Assembly (NCBI GenBank): GCA_900756575.1
Contig: CAAEKQ010000158.1
Coordinates: forward strand, 1 to 34,527
Direction: 5' to 3'
DNA: 34,527 nt
Source: an uncultured Oscillospiraceae bacterium
GTDB taxonomy: Bacteria > Bacillota > Clostridia > Oscillospirales > Oscillospiraceae
The notes under the pieces are model-generated. The model was not told the DNA's origin. It saw nothing but the letters and a program-made list of their open reading frames with translations, and did no database searches. The translations under genes and the position numbers were made by a program. Below, piece by piece: positions 22,890-30,359 of this stretch (positions are counted from its first letter, which is position 1; each line of letters opens with the position of its first letter).

Positions 22890-24213
22890 GCTGCTGGATT
22901 TCATTCGTCATTACCATATGCTTTCCTCGGGGGATCAGGTCATTTGCGCGGTTTCCGGAGGCAGAGATTCCATGGCGCTGCTGCATCTGACGCTGGAGCT
23001 TCAGGATGCGCTGTCCATTACCGTCTCTGCCGCCCATTTTAACCACCAGCTGCGCGGGGAAGAATCCCTGCGCGATGCAGAATTTGTCCGGCAGCACTGC
23101 AAGCGCCTTGGCATTCCCGTTTTTATGGGTCAGGGTGATGTTGCCGCCTATGCAAAGACCCACGGTCTTGGCACCGAGGCCGCCGCCCGGACGCTTCGGT
23201 ATGAATTTCTGGCGTCCCTCTCCCCCGGTGCAAAAATCGCCACGGCCCACAATGCCCAGGACAATCTGGAGACCATGCTGATGCATCTGCTTCGGGGCTG
23301 CTCCCTCCATGGGCTCAGCGGGATTCCGCCGGTTCGCGGCAGGATCATTCGTCCACTGCTAACCTGTCCTCCGGAGGAGCTTTCCGATTATCTCACCAAA
23401 AATCACATTCCCCATGTGGAGGATTCCACCAACGCCCTGGACGATTGCCAGCGAAACCGGCTGCGGCATCATGTGATTCCGCTGCTTTTGGCCGAAAACC
23501 CGGGGCTGTCCGCTATGGCGTCTGAGCTGTGCTTGCAGCTGGGGCAGGAGGATCAGTATCTGGACGCCTGCGCCCAAAAACACTATGAATTGCTGCTGCA
23601 AAACGGCGCACTAAACTGCGCCGGACTGCTGAAATTGCCGGAGCCTATGGCCTATCGGGTGCTGAAAGAATTTCTTACTCCAGTACCGGAGGTAGCGGAA
23701 GTGCATCTTTCCGGCGCGTTGGAGCTGGCAAACAGCCGCTATCCCTCCGCCACACTGCATCTTCCGGGAGGCTATATCCTTGCTCGGGATTATGACAGGC
23801 TGACCTTGCAGAACGCGCAGAATATCGCCGCACCATCGCTCCCCAGCCCGGTGGAATTATCCCCCGGTGAAACAATCCAATGGGGCAGCTGTCAAATCTC
23901 CTGCCGGCTTGGCACCATGCCGGAGCATCCGAAATCCGCGCTGTATCTTGCCCCGGAAGCACTTCATTTTCCCCTGACCGTCCGCTCTCGCCAGCCCGGA
24001 GACAGAATCCGCTTGCCCGGCGGCAGCAAAAAACTTAGCCATTGGATGGTCGATCAAAAAATTCCCGCAGCACTGCGGAACCAGTTGCCGGTATTGGCGC
24101 AGAATCAGGAGGTCTTAGCCGTCCTCCCCTACGTTGCCGCCGCCCCGCACCGGGCAAAACCAGGAAGCCCCAGTCTGATTTTGACTGTAAAACGAACGGA
24201 GGAAGAATCATGA
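22879..24213 (+). CDS. tilS: tRNA(Ile)-lysidine synthase TilS
   Basis: ATP-dependent enzyme converting C34 of the CAU-anticodon tRNA-Ile to lysidine, essential for reading AUA. The 444 residues start with the N-type ATP pyrophosphatase domain (PP-loop VSGGRDSMALLHL near residue 25; HFNHQLRGEESLRDAEFV; TAHNAQDNLETMLMHLLRG), then the TilS substrate-binding domain and a C-terminal domain (RSRQPGDRIRLPGGSKKL). The start is GTG inside the end of dnaB, ten bases after GGGAG. The stop overlaps the hpt start as ATGA. tilS-hpt-ftsH is a conserved Firmicutes order. Confidence 0.96.
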   Translation: MNRKLLDFIRHYHMLSSGDQVICAVSGGRDSMALLHLTLELQDALSITVSAAHFNHQLRGEESLRDAEFVRQHCKRLGIPVFMGQGDVAAYAKTHGLGTEAAARTLRYEFLASLSPGAKIATAHNAQDNLETMLMHLLRGCSLHGLSGIPPVRGRIIRPLLTCPPEELSDYLTKNHIPHVEDSTNALDDCQRNRLRHHVIPLLLAENPGLSAMASELCLQLGQEDQYLDACAQKHYELLLQNGALNCAGLLKLPEPMAYRVLKEFLTPVPEVAEVHLSGALELANSRYPSATLHLPGGYILARDYDRLTLQNAQNIAAPSLPSPVELSPGETIQWGSCQISCRLGTMPEHPKSALYLAPEALHFPLTVRSRQPGDRIRLPGGSKKLSHWMVDQKIPAALRNQLPVLAQNQEVLAVLPYVAAAPHRAKPGSPSLILTVKRTEEES

Positions 24214-24752
24214 ACCGCGATCTCGATTATGTAATGTTTACCCCGGAGCAACTCCATGCCCGTGTCCAGGAAATTGGCCGGCAGCTCACCGAGGAATACG
24301 CCGGAAAGGCCCCCATTTTGCTATGTATCATGAAGGGCAGTCTGGTATTCACCGCCGATCTCATGCGGGAGATCAATCTGCCCTGTACCCTGGAATACCT
24401 GACCTTGTCCTCCTACCGGGCCATGGCCACCACCCCCGGCGCACTGGACATGAAGGAACCCTTCGATCTCGACATCAACGGCCGGGACATCATTGTCATC
24501 GAGGATATTCTGGACACCGGACGCACTCTGAGCTTTGTGATGAAGCTTCTGGGCAAGCAGTCCCCCGCCTCCCTCAAGCTGGTGGTGCTGCTGGATAAGC
24601 CCAGCCGCCGGGAAGCACCGGTGGAGGCCGACATTGTGGGCTTTACCATCCCCGATGCCTTTGTGGTGGGCTATGGTCTGGACTATGACCAGAAATATCG
24701 GAACCTGCCCTGTATCGGCGTACTCAAGCCCAGCGTCTACCAGGGATCGTAA
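24210..24752 (+). CDS. hpt: Hypoxanthine phosphoribosyltransferase
   Basis: Purine salvage enzyme joining hypoxanthine or guanine to PRPP. The 180 residues match the family. The PRPP-binding motif is VIEDILDTGRTL, the flexible-loop region is SSYRAMAT, and the C-terminal base-binding segment is PDAFVVGYGLDYDQKYRNLP. The start overlaps the tilS stop by four bases (ATGA), pointing to translational coupling, and ACGGAGGAAGA lies upstream. Confidence 0.96.
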   Translation: MNRDLDYVMFTPEQLHARVQEIGRQLTEEYAGKAPILLCIMKGSLVFTADLMREINLPCTLEYLTLSSYRAMATTPGALDMKEPFDLDINGRDIIVIEDILDTGRTLSFVMKLLGKQSPASLKLVVLLDKPSRREAPVEADIVGFTIPDAFVVGYGLDYDQKYRNLPCIGVLKPSVYQGS

Positions 24753-24779
24753 CACCATCATCGCAAGGGAGTGACCCAT

Positions 24780-26705
24780 TTGAAGAACCATAAGGGCAAT
24801 TTTGCCTTTCTATTCCTGATCCTGCTGATTTTTGGCCTTGCTGTCTTTCTGATGCGCAACCCCTCCACGGGAGCAGATTCCTATTCCTATAGCGACATCT
24901 ATGACCTGCTCATGCAGGAAAAGGTGAATTCCGTCACCCTCCGGGGCACGGATCTGACGCTGAAGCTCAAACAGCCGGACGAAGACGGCAATACCACCGT
25001 CACCTATCAGGTGGCCAGCTTTGCCGTATTCTATCAGGATTTCAACGATCTCATTGTCGATCAGTACGACCGGGGCATCATCAAAAGCTATGACTACCCC
25101 GCTCCGTCGGAAACGCCCTGGTGGCTGATGTTCGTGCCCTATCTGCTGATTGCCCTGCTGTTTTTGGGGATCTGGGTATTCATGATGAGCCGCGCTTCCG
25201 AGGGAGGCGGCGGCGGTGAAAAGGGCGTGATGCGCTTTGCAAAGGCCCGGGCCGTTGCCGCCACCGATACCGGCGTGACCTTTGACGATGTGGCCGGTGC
25301 CGACGAGGAAAAGGCCGAGCTCCAGGAGGTTGTGGATTTTCTGCGGAATCCCGAGAAATACACCCGACTGGGCGCGCGCATTCCCAAGGGTATCCTGCTG
25401 GTGGGCCCTCCCGGAACCGGTAAAACCCTGATTGCCAAGGCCGTTGCCGGTGAGGCCGGGGTACAGTTTCTCTCCATCTCCGGCTCCGACTTTGTGGAGC
25501 TGTATGTGGGTGTCGGTGCCAGCCGTGTCCGCGATCTGTTTGAGCAGGCGAAAAAGCAGGCTCCTTCGATCATCTTTATTGATGAGATCGACGCGGTAGG
25601 CCGTCAGCGTGGCGCAGGTCTGGGCGGCGGTCATGACGAGCGGGAGCAGACCCTGAACCAGCTGCTGGTGGAAATGGACGGCTTTAAAAGCAGTGACGGC
25701 GTGATCGTCATTGCCGCCACCAACCGCGTGGATATTCTGGACAACGCCCTGCTTCGTCCCGGACGCTTTGACCGCCAGGTCTATGTGGGTGCGCCGGATG
25801 CCAAGGGCCGTGCCGCCATTCTTCGGGTGCACGCCAAGAATAAACCTTTGGCCGAGGACGTGGATCTGGACACCGTGGCCAAGGAAACCGCCGGATTCAC
25901 CGGTGCCGATCTTCAGAATCTTTTGAACGAGGCCGCCCTCCGTGCCGCAAAGCTGGGCCGCCCGGTGATCCTCATGAAGGATCTGGAGGAATCCATGATT
26001 AAGGTCATTGCAGGCCCCGAGAAAAAGAGCCGCGTGATCCCCGCTCATGAGAAGAAGCTCACCGCAGTCCACGAGGCCGGCCACGCCATTGTGATGCACG
26101 CCCTGCCCACCCACGACCCGGTGCATCAGATCACCATCGTGCCCCGTGGTATGGCAGGCGGCATGACCATCTCTCTGCCCTCCGAGGATCACAGCTACAT
26201 GAGCCGTAATGAAATGCTGGAGCAGATTGTCTCCCTGCTGGGCGGACGGGTTGCCGAGGCATTGATGCTCAGCGATATCTCCACCGGCGCTTCCAACGAC
26301 CTCCAGCGAGCCACCTCCATCGCCCGGGAAATGGTCACCAAATACGGCATGAGCGCCAAGCTGGGCCCGGTGACCTTCGATTCCGACGGCCAGGTATTCA
26401 TTGGCCGGGATTACGGTCAGACCAAGAGCTATTCCGAGGAATCCGCCGCCCGGATCGACCAGGAGGTGCAGGATATTCTCGGCAGCTGCTACCGTCAGTG
26501 CGAGGACATCCTCAAGGCTCACATGGAAGATCTGCATCAGGTATCCGATTACCTGCTGGAGCATGAAACTATGAGCGGCAAAGAGTTCGAGGCCATTATG
26601 AACCATACGGCTACTCCTGCTATTTCCGATTTGAGTGCCGAGCCGAATTCCGCCACGGAGTCTGCGGAACCCAACACTCCGAATTCTGATTCTTCTCCTG
26701 AATAA
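24780..26705 (+). CDS. ftsH: ATP-dependent zinc metalloprotease FtsH
   Basis: Membrane-bound AAA+ protease degrading misfolded membrane proteins and regulators. With the start used here it has 641 residues. It has two membrane helices (about 8-24 and 118-138) around an extracytoplasmic segment, a Gly-rich linker, then the AAA+ domain (Walker A GPPGTGKT near 208, Walker B SIIFIDEIDAVG, SRH region with NALLRPGRFDR) and the protease domain with zinc site HEAGH near 430. I prefer the TTG start: AAGGGAGTG sits eight bases upstream, whereas the GTG at 24771 would overlap that site. The tail after about residue 605 is a low-complexity Ser/Glu/Pro/Asn stretch. A strong terminator follows. Confidence 0.96.
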   Translation: MKNHKGNFAFLFLILLIFGLAVFLMRNPSTGADSYSYSDIYDLLMQEKVNSVTLRGTDLTLKLKQPDEDGNTTVTYQVASFAVFYQDFNDLIVDQYDRGIIKSYDYPAPSETPWWLMFVPYLLIALLFLGIWVFMMSRASEGGGGGEKGVMRFAKARAVAATDTGVTFDDVAGADEEKAELQEVVDFLRNPEKYTRLGARIPKGILLVGPPGTGKTLIAKAVAGEAGVQFLSISGSDFVELYVGVGASRVRDLFEQAKKQAPSIIFIDEIDAVGRQRGAGLGGGHDEREQTLNQLLVEMDGFKSSDGVIVIAATNRVDILDNALLRPGRFDRQVYVGAPDAKGRAAILRVHAKNKPLAEDVDLDTVAKETAGFTGADLQNLLNEAALRAAKLGRPVILMKDLEESMIKVIAGPEKKSRVIPAHEKKLTAVHEAGHAIVMHALPTHDPVHQITIVPRGMAGGMTISLPSEDHSYMSRNEMLEQIVSLLGGRVAEALMLSDISTGASNDLQRATSIAREMVTKYGMSAKLGPVTFDSDGQVFIGRDYGQTKSYSEESAARIDQEVQDILGSCYRQCEDILKAHMEDLHQVSDYLLEHETMSGKEFEAIMNHTATPAISDLSAEPNSATESAEPNTPNSDSSPE

Positions 26706-26712
26706 ACAGTTC

Positions 26713-26746
26713 GCCCCTGACAGCAAGCCTGTCAGGGGCAATTTTT
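26713..26746 (+). terminator. Terminator of the gdpP-ftsH run
   Basis: An 11-bp perfect stem (GCCCCTGACAG / CTGTCAGGGGC) with a 5-nt loop and a TTTTT tail, 8 bp after the ftsH stop. It lies between convergent genes and may also stop the citrate synthase transcript. Confidence 0.93.
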
Positions 26747-26749
26747 CTC

Positions 26750-28099
26750 TTATCGCTGCTCAATGGGCACATAATCCCGGGCCGGGCAGACGTTTTGATA
26801 GGCAGGACGGATGATTTTATCGGTGTTGATAAGTTCCTCCATCCGATGGGCGCTCCAGCCGACCATTCTCGCTACCGCGAAAATCGGCGTGAACAGCTCC
26901 TGTGGAATGTCCAGCATCCGATACACAAAGCCGCTGTAGAAGTCCACATTGGCGCAGACGCCCTTGTAAATTCTCCGCTCCCGGCTGATGACCTCCGGAG
27001 CCAGTTCCTCTACCATGGCATACAGGGCATATTCCTCCTGCCGTCCCTTCTCCTGGGCCAAACGCTTTACAAAGCTCTTGAAAATCACGGCTCTGGGGTC
27101 GGACAGAGAATAGACCGCGTGGCCCATGCCGTAAATCAGCCCGGCGTGGTCGAAGGCTTCCCCGTGAAGCACCCGGACAAGATACTGCTCCACCTGCTCT
27201 CGATCCGTGGTATCTGCCACCTGGGCCCGGAGATCGTCCATCATGCCCACAACCTTCAGATTTGCTCCGCCATGCTTGGGGCCTTTCAAGGAGCAAAGGG
27301 CCGCCGCCATCACCGAGTAGGTATCGGAACCTGCAGAGGTAACCACATGGGTGGTAAACGCTGAATTGTTGCCACCGCCATGCTCCATATGCAGCACCAG
27401 CGCCAAATCCAGCACCTGGGCCTCCAGATCCGTAAAATGCCGATCCGGACGGAGCATCATGAGAAGGTTCTCCGCCATGGTCAGATTCTCGTCGGGATGA
27501 TGGATGTAAAAGCTGCCGTCCTGGCAGTAGTGGTGATAGGCGTGATAGCCGTAGACAGTCATCAGCGGCAACGTGCCGATGAGAATCAGTGACTGCCGGA
27601 GCACATTGTCAAGACTGGTGTCCAGCGCTTTGGGGTCATATGCCGACAGCGTCAATACGCTACGGGTCAAGGTGTTCATTACATCGCTGCTGGGTGCCTT
27701 CATAATCACGTCACGGGTGAAATTCTGGGGCAGCGTCCGGCTCTGGGCCAGTGCATCGGAGAATTCCCGCAGCTGTGCCTGATTGGGCAGACTGCCGAAC
27801 AGCAATAGATACGCGCATTCCTCTGCCAGGCAATGCTTTCGGGCGCTCTCTCCCCGCACCAAATCAAAAATCGAATAGCCCCGGTAGTACAGCTTGCCCT
27901 CACAGGGAACTTCTTTCCCGTCCACCAGCTGCTTGCCTTGCACCTGAGAAATCTCGGTCAAGCCCGCCAGTACACCCTTGCCGTTTTTATCCCGCAGACC
28001 ACGCTTGACCCCATAGGCATCGTATAACACCGGATCCATAGTGGTCTTGGCTTTCAGCTCTCCCGTCCAGCGGGCGATGGTTTCGGCATTTTCATACAT
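26750..28099 (-). CDS. gltA: Citrate synthase
   Basis: Condenses oxaloacetate and acetyl-CoA to citrate. The 449 residues are of the Si-type fold. Substrate and catalytic residues are visible: GPKHGGAN (His), YGMGHAVYSLSDPRA (His), NVDFYSGFVYRML (catalytic Asp) and LHMEHGGGNNSAF. The ATG follows AAAGGAAG. It has its own promoter with an inverted repeat just upstream of the -35, suggesting specific repression or activation. No aconitase or isocitrate dehydrogenase gene adjoins; in anaerobic Clostridia the enzyme usually serves glutamate synthesis. The enzyme could in principle be 2-methylcitrate synthase, but no prp genes are near. Confidence 0.92.
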   Translation of the reverse strand: MYENAETIARWTGELKAKTTMDPVLYDAYGVKRGLRDKNGKGVLAGLTEISQVQGKQLVDGKEVPCEGKLYYRGYSIFDLVRGESARKHCLAEECAYLLLFGSLPNQAQLREFSDALAQSRTLPQNFTRDVIMKAPSSDVMNTLTRSVLTLSAYDPKALDTSLDNVLRQSLILIGTLPLMTVYGYHAYHHYCQDGSFYIHHPDENLTMAENLLMMLRPDRHFTDLEAQVLDLALVLHMEHGGGNNSAFTTHVVTSAGSDTYSVMAAALCSLKGPKHGGANLKVVGMMDDLRAQVADTTDREQVEQYLVRVLHGEAFDHAGLIYGMGHAVYSLSDPRAVIFKSFVKRLAQEKGRQEEYALYAMVEELAPEVISRERRIYKGVCANVDFYSGFVYRMLDIPQELFTPIFAVARMVGWSAHRMEELINTDKIIRPAYQNVCPARDYVPIEQR

Positions 28100-28132
28100 A
28101 TGGGATCGCTTCCTTTCCGTTTTGATACTCTT

Positions 28133-28161
28133 ATCATACCATTTTTAGTTTACTCATTCAA
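28133..28161 (-). promoter_or_regulatory. Promoter of the citrate synthase gene
   Basis: On the minus strand TTGAAT and TATGAT are 17 bp apart, about 35 bp upstream of the start codon, in an AT-rich stretch. Confidence 0.68.
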
Positions 28162-28171
28162 CAGTTTTATC

Positions 28172-28187
28172 GTTCACTTTTATGAAC
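28172..28187. promoter_or_regulatory. Operator-like inverted repeat upstream of the citrate synthase promoter
   Basis: A perfect GTTCA-N6-TGAAC repeat ends 10 bp upstream of the predicted -35 element. The half-site spacing puts the two arms about one helical turn apart, as for a dimeric regulator. The regulator is unknown. Confidence 0.45.
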
Positions 28188-28204
28188 AATCTGTAAATTC
28201 CGTT

Positions 28205-28244
28205 GAGAAAGCCCCTCTGCCTGGATGCTGCCAAGCAGAGGGGC
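28205..28244 (-). terminator. Terminator of the AraC-GNAT transcript
   Basis: A 10-bp perfect stem (GCCCCTCTGC / GCAGAGGGGC) with a 14-nt loop lies 17 bp after the acetyltransferase stop codon. The minus-strand tail is TTTCTC. Confidence 0.8.
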
Positions 28245-28261
28245 AATTGCGTGTTTCGGTG

Positions 28262-28735
28262 CTATATGGATTCCGGCTGCATTCGGTGGATATACATGCG
28301 GGAGGGCTCCGGATCGCCGTCTCCCTGCACCATGCAGTAGAATTTCCAGCCGTATCGCTCATAGAATCCTATGTGGTCTGTTAAGAGATAGAGCGTATCC
28401 ACGCCCCGCGACGCCATATCCTGACACACGTGCCGGAGGAGCCTTCCGGCAATGCCCTGACAGCGCACCTCCGACTCCACATATACGGCGCACACATCGG
28501 GATGCAGGTCCGGTCTGTTGTGAAAATCGTTTTCAATCACGCCCATGCCGCCGATGATTCGTTGTTGTTCCACCATCAGATACCACTGGGGCACCGGATT
28601 TTCTCCCCGCAGGCTCTCCTCCATGCTCTCCCGATAGGCTTCCACCGGAACGTGCCACTTTTCATGAAACCATTCCGCCGCCTGCTCTAGCCATTCCGGC
28701 GCATCCGCAAGGCGGACAATGGATTGGTCGGTCAT
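28262..28735 (-). CDS. GNAT-family N-acetyltransferase
   Basis: A 157-residue acyl-CoA-dependent transferase of the GNAT fold. The acetyl-CoA pyrophosphate loop is RCQGIAGRLLRHV within the usual beta4-alpha3 context (VCAVYVESEV before it), and the C-terminal part has LLTDHIGFYERYGWKFY, a common GNAT motif. The start ATG overlaps the stop of the AraC regulator gene by four bases (ATGA), so the two are translated together. The acceptor is unknown; small polar compounds are typical for such short enzymes. Its link to the regulator suggests that it belongs to the same response as the divergent lipoprotein cluster. Confidence 0.87.
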   Translation of the reverse strand: MTDQSIVRLADAPEWLEQAAEWFHEKWHVPVEAYRESMEESLRGENPVPQWYLMVEQQRIIGGMGVIENDFHNRPDLHPDVCAVYVESEVRCQGIAGRLLRHVCQDMASRGVDTLYLLTDHIGFYERYGWKFYCMVQGDGDPEPSRMYIHRMQPESI

Positions 28736-30066
28736 TTCAATTCCTCCTTTGCCGCCGCAGACAGCTGTCGCTGATACGCCCGCGGCGTAATTCCCTCATA
28801 GCGGGAAAATGCGCTGTCCAGCGCCCGTCTGCTGGGATAACCAGTCTGAATTGCCACGGTGTCCAGCTCTGCGTCCTGGGCAATCAGCGTTTTCGCCTCT
28901 GCCACCCGGCATTTATGGATGTACTCCAGCACGCCGCAGCCATACTCCTGCTTAAACTGCCGGGATAAATAGGAGGTATTCAGCCGGAACTGCTCCGCCA
29001 GGCTGCTGACGCTGATCTCCGGCTCCCGATAGTGCCGGTCAATGTAATCTCTCACCCGCTGGACCGTCGGCGCAGCCTGATCCCCCTGCTTTGCCGTATA
29101 GGTTTCCAGCCCGGAAAAGTACCGCAGGAGATTGGTATGCAGCGTCTCCGTATTGGGGCTTGCCATCAGCTCCCGCATGCAGATGGTTCCTCCCTCGGGC
29201 AGCGGAAGCATGATATTCAAGGGCAGCTCCAGCATATTGGTGCAGAACCGCAGCTGCTCCGCCACCACCTCCCGTGCTTCGGGAAAGGGGTCAAAATAGT
29301 TGCTGATTCGGAGCTCCACCATATGGAACAGATATTCCGCCGCATCCCGGTATTGAAAGCAGACAAAGCAGTTATAAAACTGCCGCTGTACTCGTGACAG
29401 CTCCTGATCGGTCCGCTGGGTCAGCGATCCGGTATCCTTGATGACGGAATCCCCCCAGCGGGAGGATACTGCCTGCTCCAGCAGCGCCTTTGCGGACAAA
29501 TAGTTGGTGTGGAGCGCAAAGCCTCCCAAATCAAACTTCCCCAATGCAATGAGCACATCGATTCCGTGCTTTTCCAGCAGCGCCGCCGCACAAGCCCGAC
29601 ACTGCTGAAACAACAGCTCCCGCAGCGTCTCCTGGTTATCTGAGGGCGGCTGAATGGTTACGCCGGACTGACAATAAAAGCATACCAGCACGCCGTCTTT
29701 TTCCGCGAAATACAGCGTTCGGCTCAGCCCCAGGATCCCCGTCAGCTCTTCCTTTACGGTTCCATAGGCATTTTCCTGGGCATCCGGCCCTCCGGCCCTG
29801 GGGTAACCCCGCAGCTTTACCACCAGCAGCATAAACGCCTCTGCCGGGAACTCCAGATGGAATACCCGGTAATAATCCGAAATGTGTTCAAAATCCGGCA
29901 CCGCACCCTTGAGCATCTGCCCGATGGCATAATCCCGGAGCCGCAGCTGGGACGCAGCCAATTCCGCATTCTGTGCCGGTTCCAGCTTTGCTCCACTGCG
30001 CCGTTTCAGCGCCAGTCCGGCTGTCAGCGCACCAAGCAGGAATCCAATCAGCAGCATTGCCACCAT
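28732..30066 (-). CDS. Membrane-anchored AraC-family transcriptional regulator
   Basis: A 444-residue regulator. The N-terminus is one hydrophobic helix (about 3-21, MLLIGFLLGALTAGLAL) followed by RR and a soluble part, so the DNA-binding end faces the cytoplasm. The middle (about 60-320) has features of the degenerate sensor domains of YesN-like regulators (VLIALGKFDLGGFALHTNYL). The last ~100 residues are an AraC/XylS double HTH (VRDYIDRHYREPEISVSSLA, NTSYLSRQFKQEYGCGVLEY, AIQTGYPSRRALDSAFSRYE). I start at the second in-frame ATG because AAGGGGGGC precedes it; the outer ATG lacks a site and would add 11 residues. It overlaps the GNAT gene and diverges from the solute-binding lipoprotein gene, its probable target. 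Confidence 0.88.
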   Translation of the reverse strand: MVAMLLIGFLLGALTAGLALKRRSGAKLEPAQNAELAASQLRLRDYAIGQMLKGAVPDFEHISDYYRVFHLEFPAEAFMLLVVKLRGYPRAGGPDAQENAYGTVKEELTGILGLSRTLYFAEKDGVLVCFYCQSGVTIQPPSDNQETLRELLFQQCRACAAALLEKHGIDVLIALGKFDLGGFALHTNYLSAKALLEQAVSSRWGDSVIKDTGSLTQRTDQELSRVQRQFYNCFVCFQYRDAAEYLFHMVELRISNYFDPFPEAREVVAEQLRFCTNMLELPLNIMLPLPEGGTICMRELMASPNTETLHTNLLRYFSGLETYTAKQGDQAAPTVQRVRDYIDRHYREPEISVSSLAEQFRLNTSYLSRQFKQEYGCGVLEYIHKCRVAEAKTLIAQDAELDTVAIQTGYPSRRALDSAFSRYEGITPRAYQRQLSAAAKEELK

Positions 30067-30105
30067 GTATGCTTCGCCCCCCTTACGTTTCGCATTCATA
30101 CTGAT

Positions 30106-30134
30106 ATTTTACCGTTTTTGCAGAAATTTTTCAA
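30106..30134 (-). promoter_or_regulatory. Promoter of the AraC regulator gene
   Basis: On the minus strand TTGAAA and TAAAAT are 17 bp apart, about 40 bp before the chosen start codon. The -10 overlaps one of the TACCGTT boxes, consistent with autoregulation. Confidence 0.7.
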
Positions 30135-30286
30135 CGAAAATACCGTTCTTTTTCCCATCAAAAGGCGAACTCCAGGTATCATTTCCCGATTTTTTACCTT
30201 CTCCCTGTTTTTGCTCCGAGGAAAGGTAAAGAATCATGGCAAAAGGTGGGGTATTGGTTCTTTACCGGAAACAAAACGTTCCGGTA
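30110..30286. promoter_or_regulatory. Cluster of TACC-type half-sites between the regulator and lipoprotein genes
   Basis: TACCGTT occurs as a direct repeat at 30110-30116 and 30141-30147, 31 bp apart (about three helical turns). TTTACCTT at 30193-30200 is inverted as AAGGTAAA at 30223-30230. GGTAAAGAA at 30225-30233 is inverted as TTCTTTACC at 30258-30266. TACCGGAA at 30263-30270 is inverted as TTCCGGTA at 30279-30286. The shared core suggests binding sites of one regulator, most simply the adjacent AraC-family protein. This and the two promoters account for the 293-bp gap. Confidence 0.5.
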
Positions 30287-30290
30287 CAAT
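30261..30290 (+). promoter_or_regulatory. Predicted promoter of the lipoprotein cluster with operator in its spacer
   Basis: TACAAT (30285-30290) is a good -10. The -35 is poor: TTTACC with an 18-bp spacer, or TTACCG with 17. The 8-bp inverted repeat TACCGGAA/TTCCGGTA occupies the space between the two elements. A weak -35 and an operator in the core promoter fit a gene that needs an activator or is tightly repressed. Confidence 0.5.
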
Positions 30291-30359
30291 GGAGTTATCT
30301 CATTCGGTGCCCGACCAGGTCCCGAGCTGTAAAAACCATTTGATAAAGGAGGACACAAC

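Noticed and set aside
24810..26741. A 643-codon open frame on the minus strand
   Set aside because: Antisense shadow of ftsH, whose AAA+ and zinc motifs are all on the plus strand.
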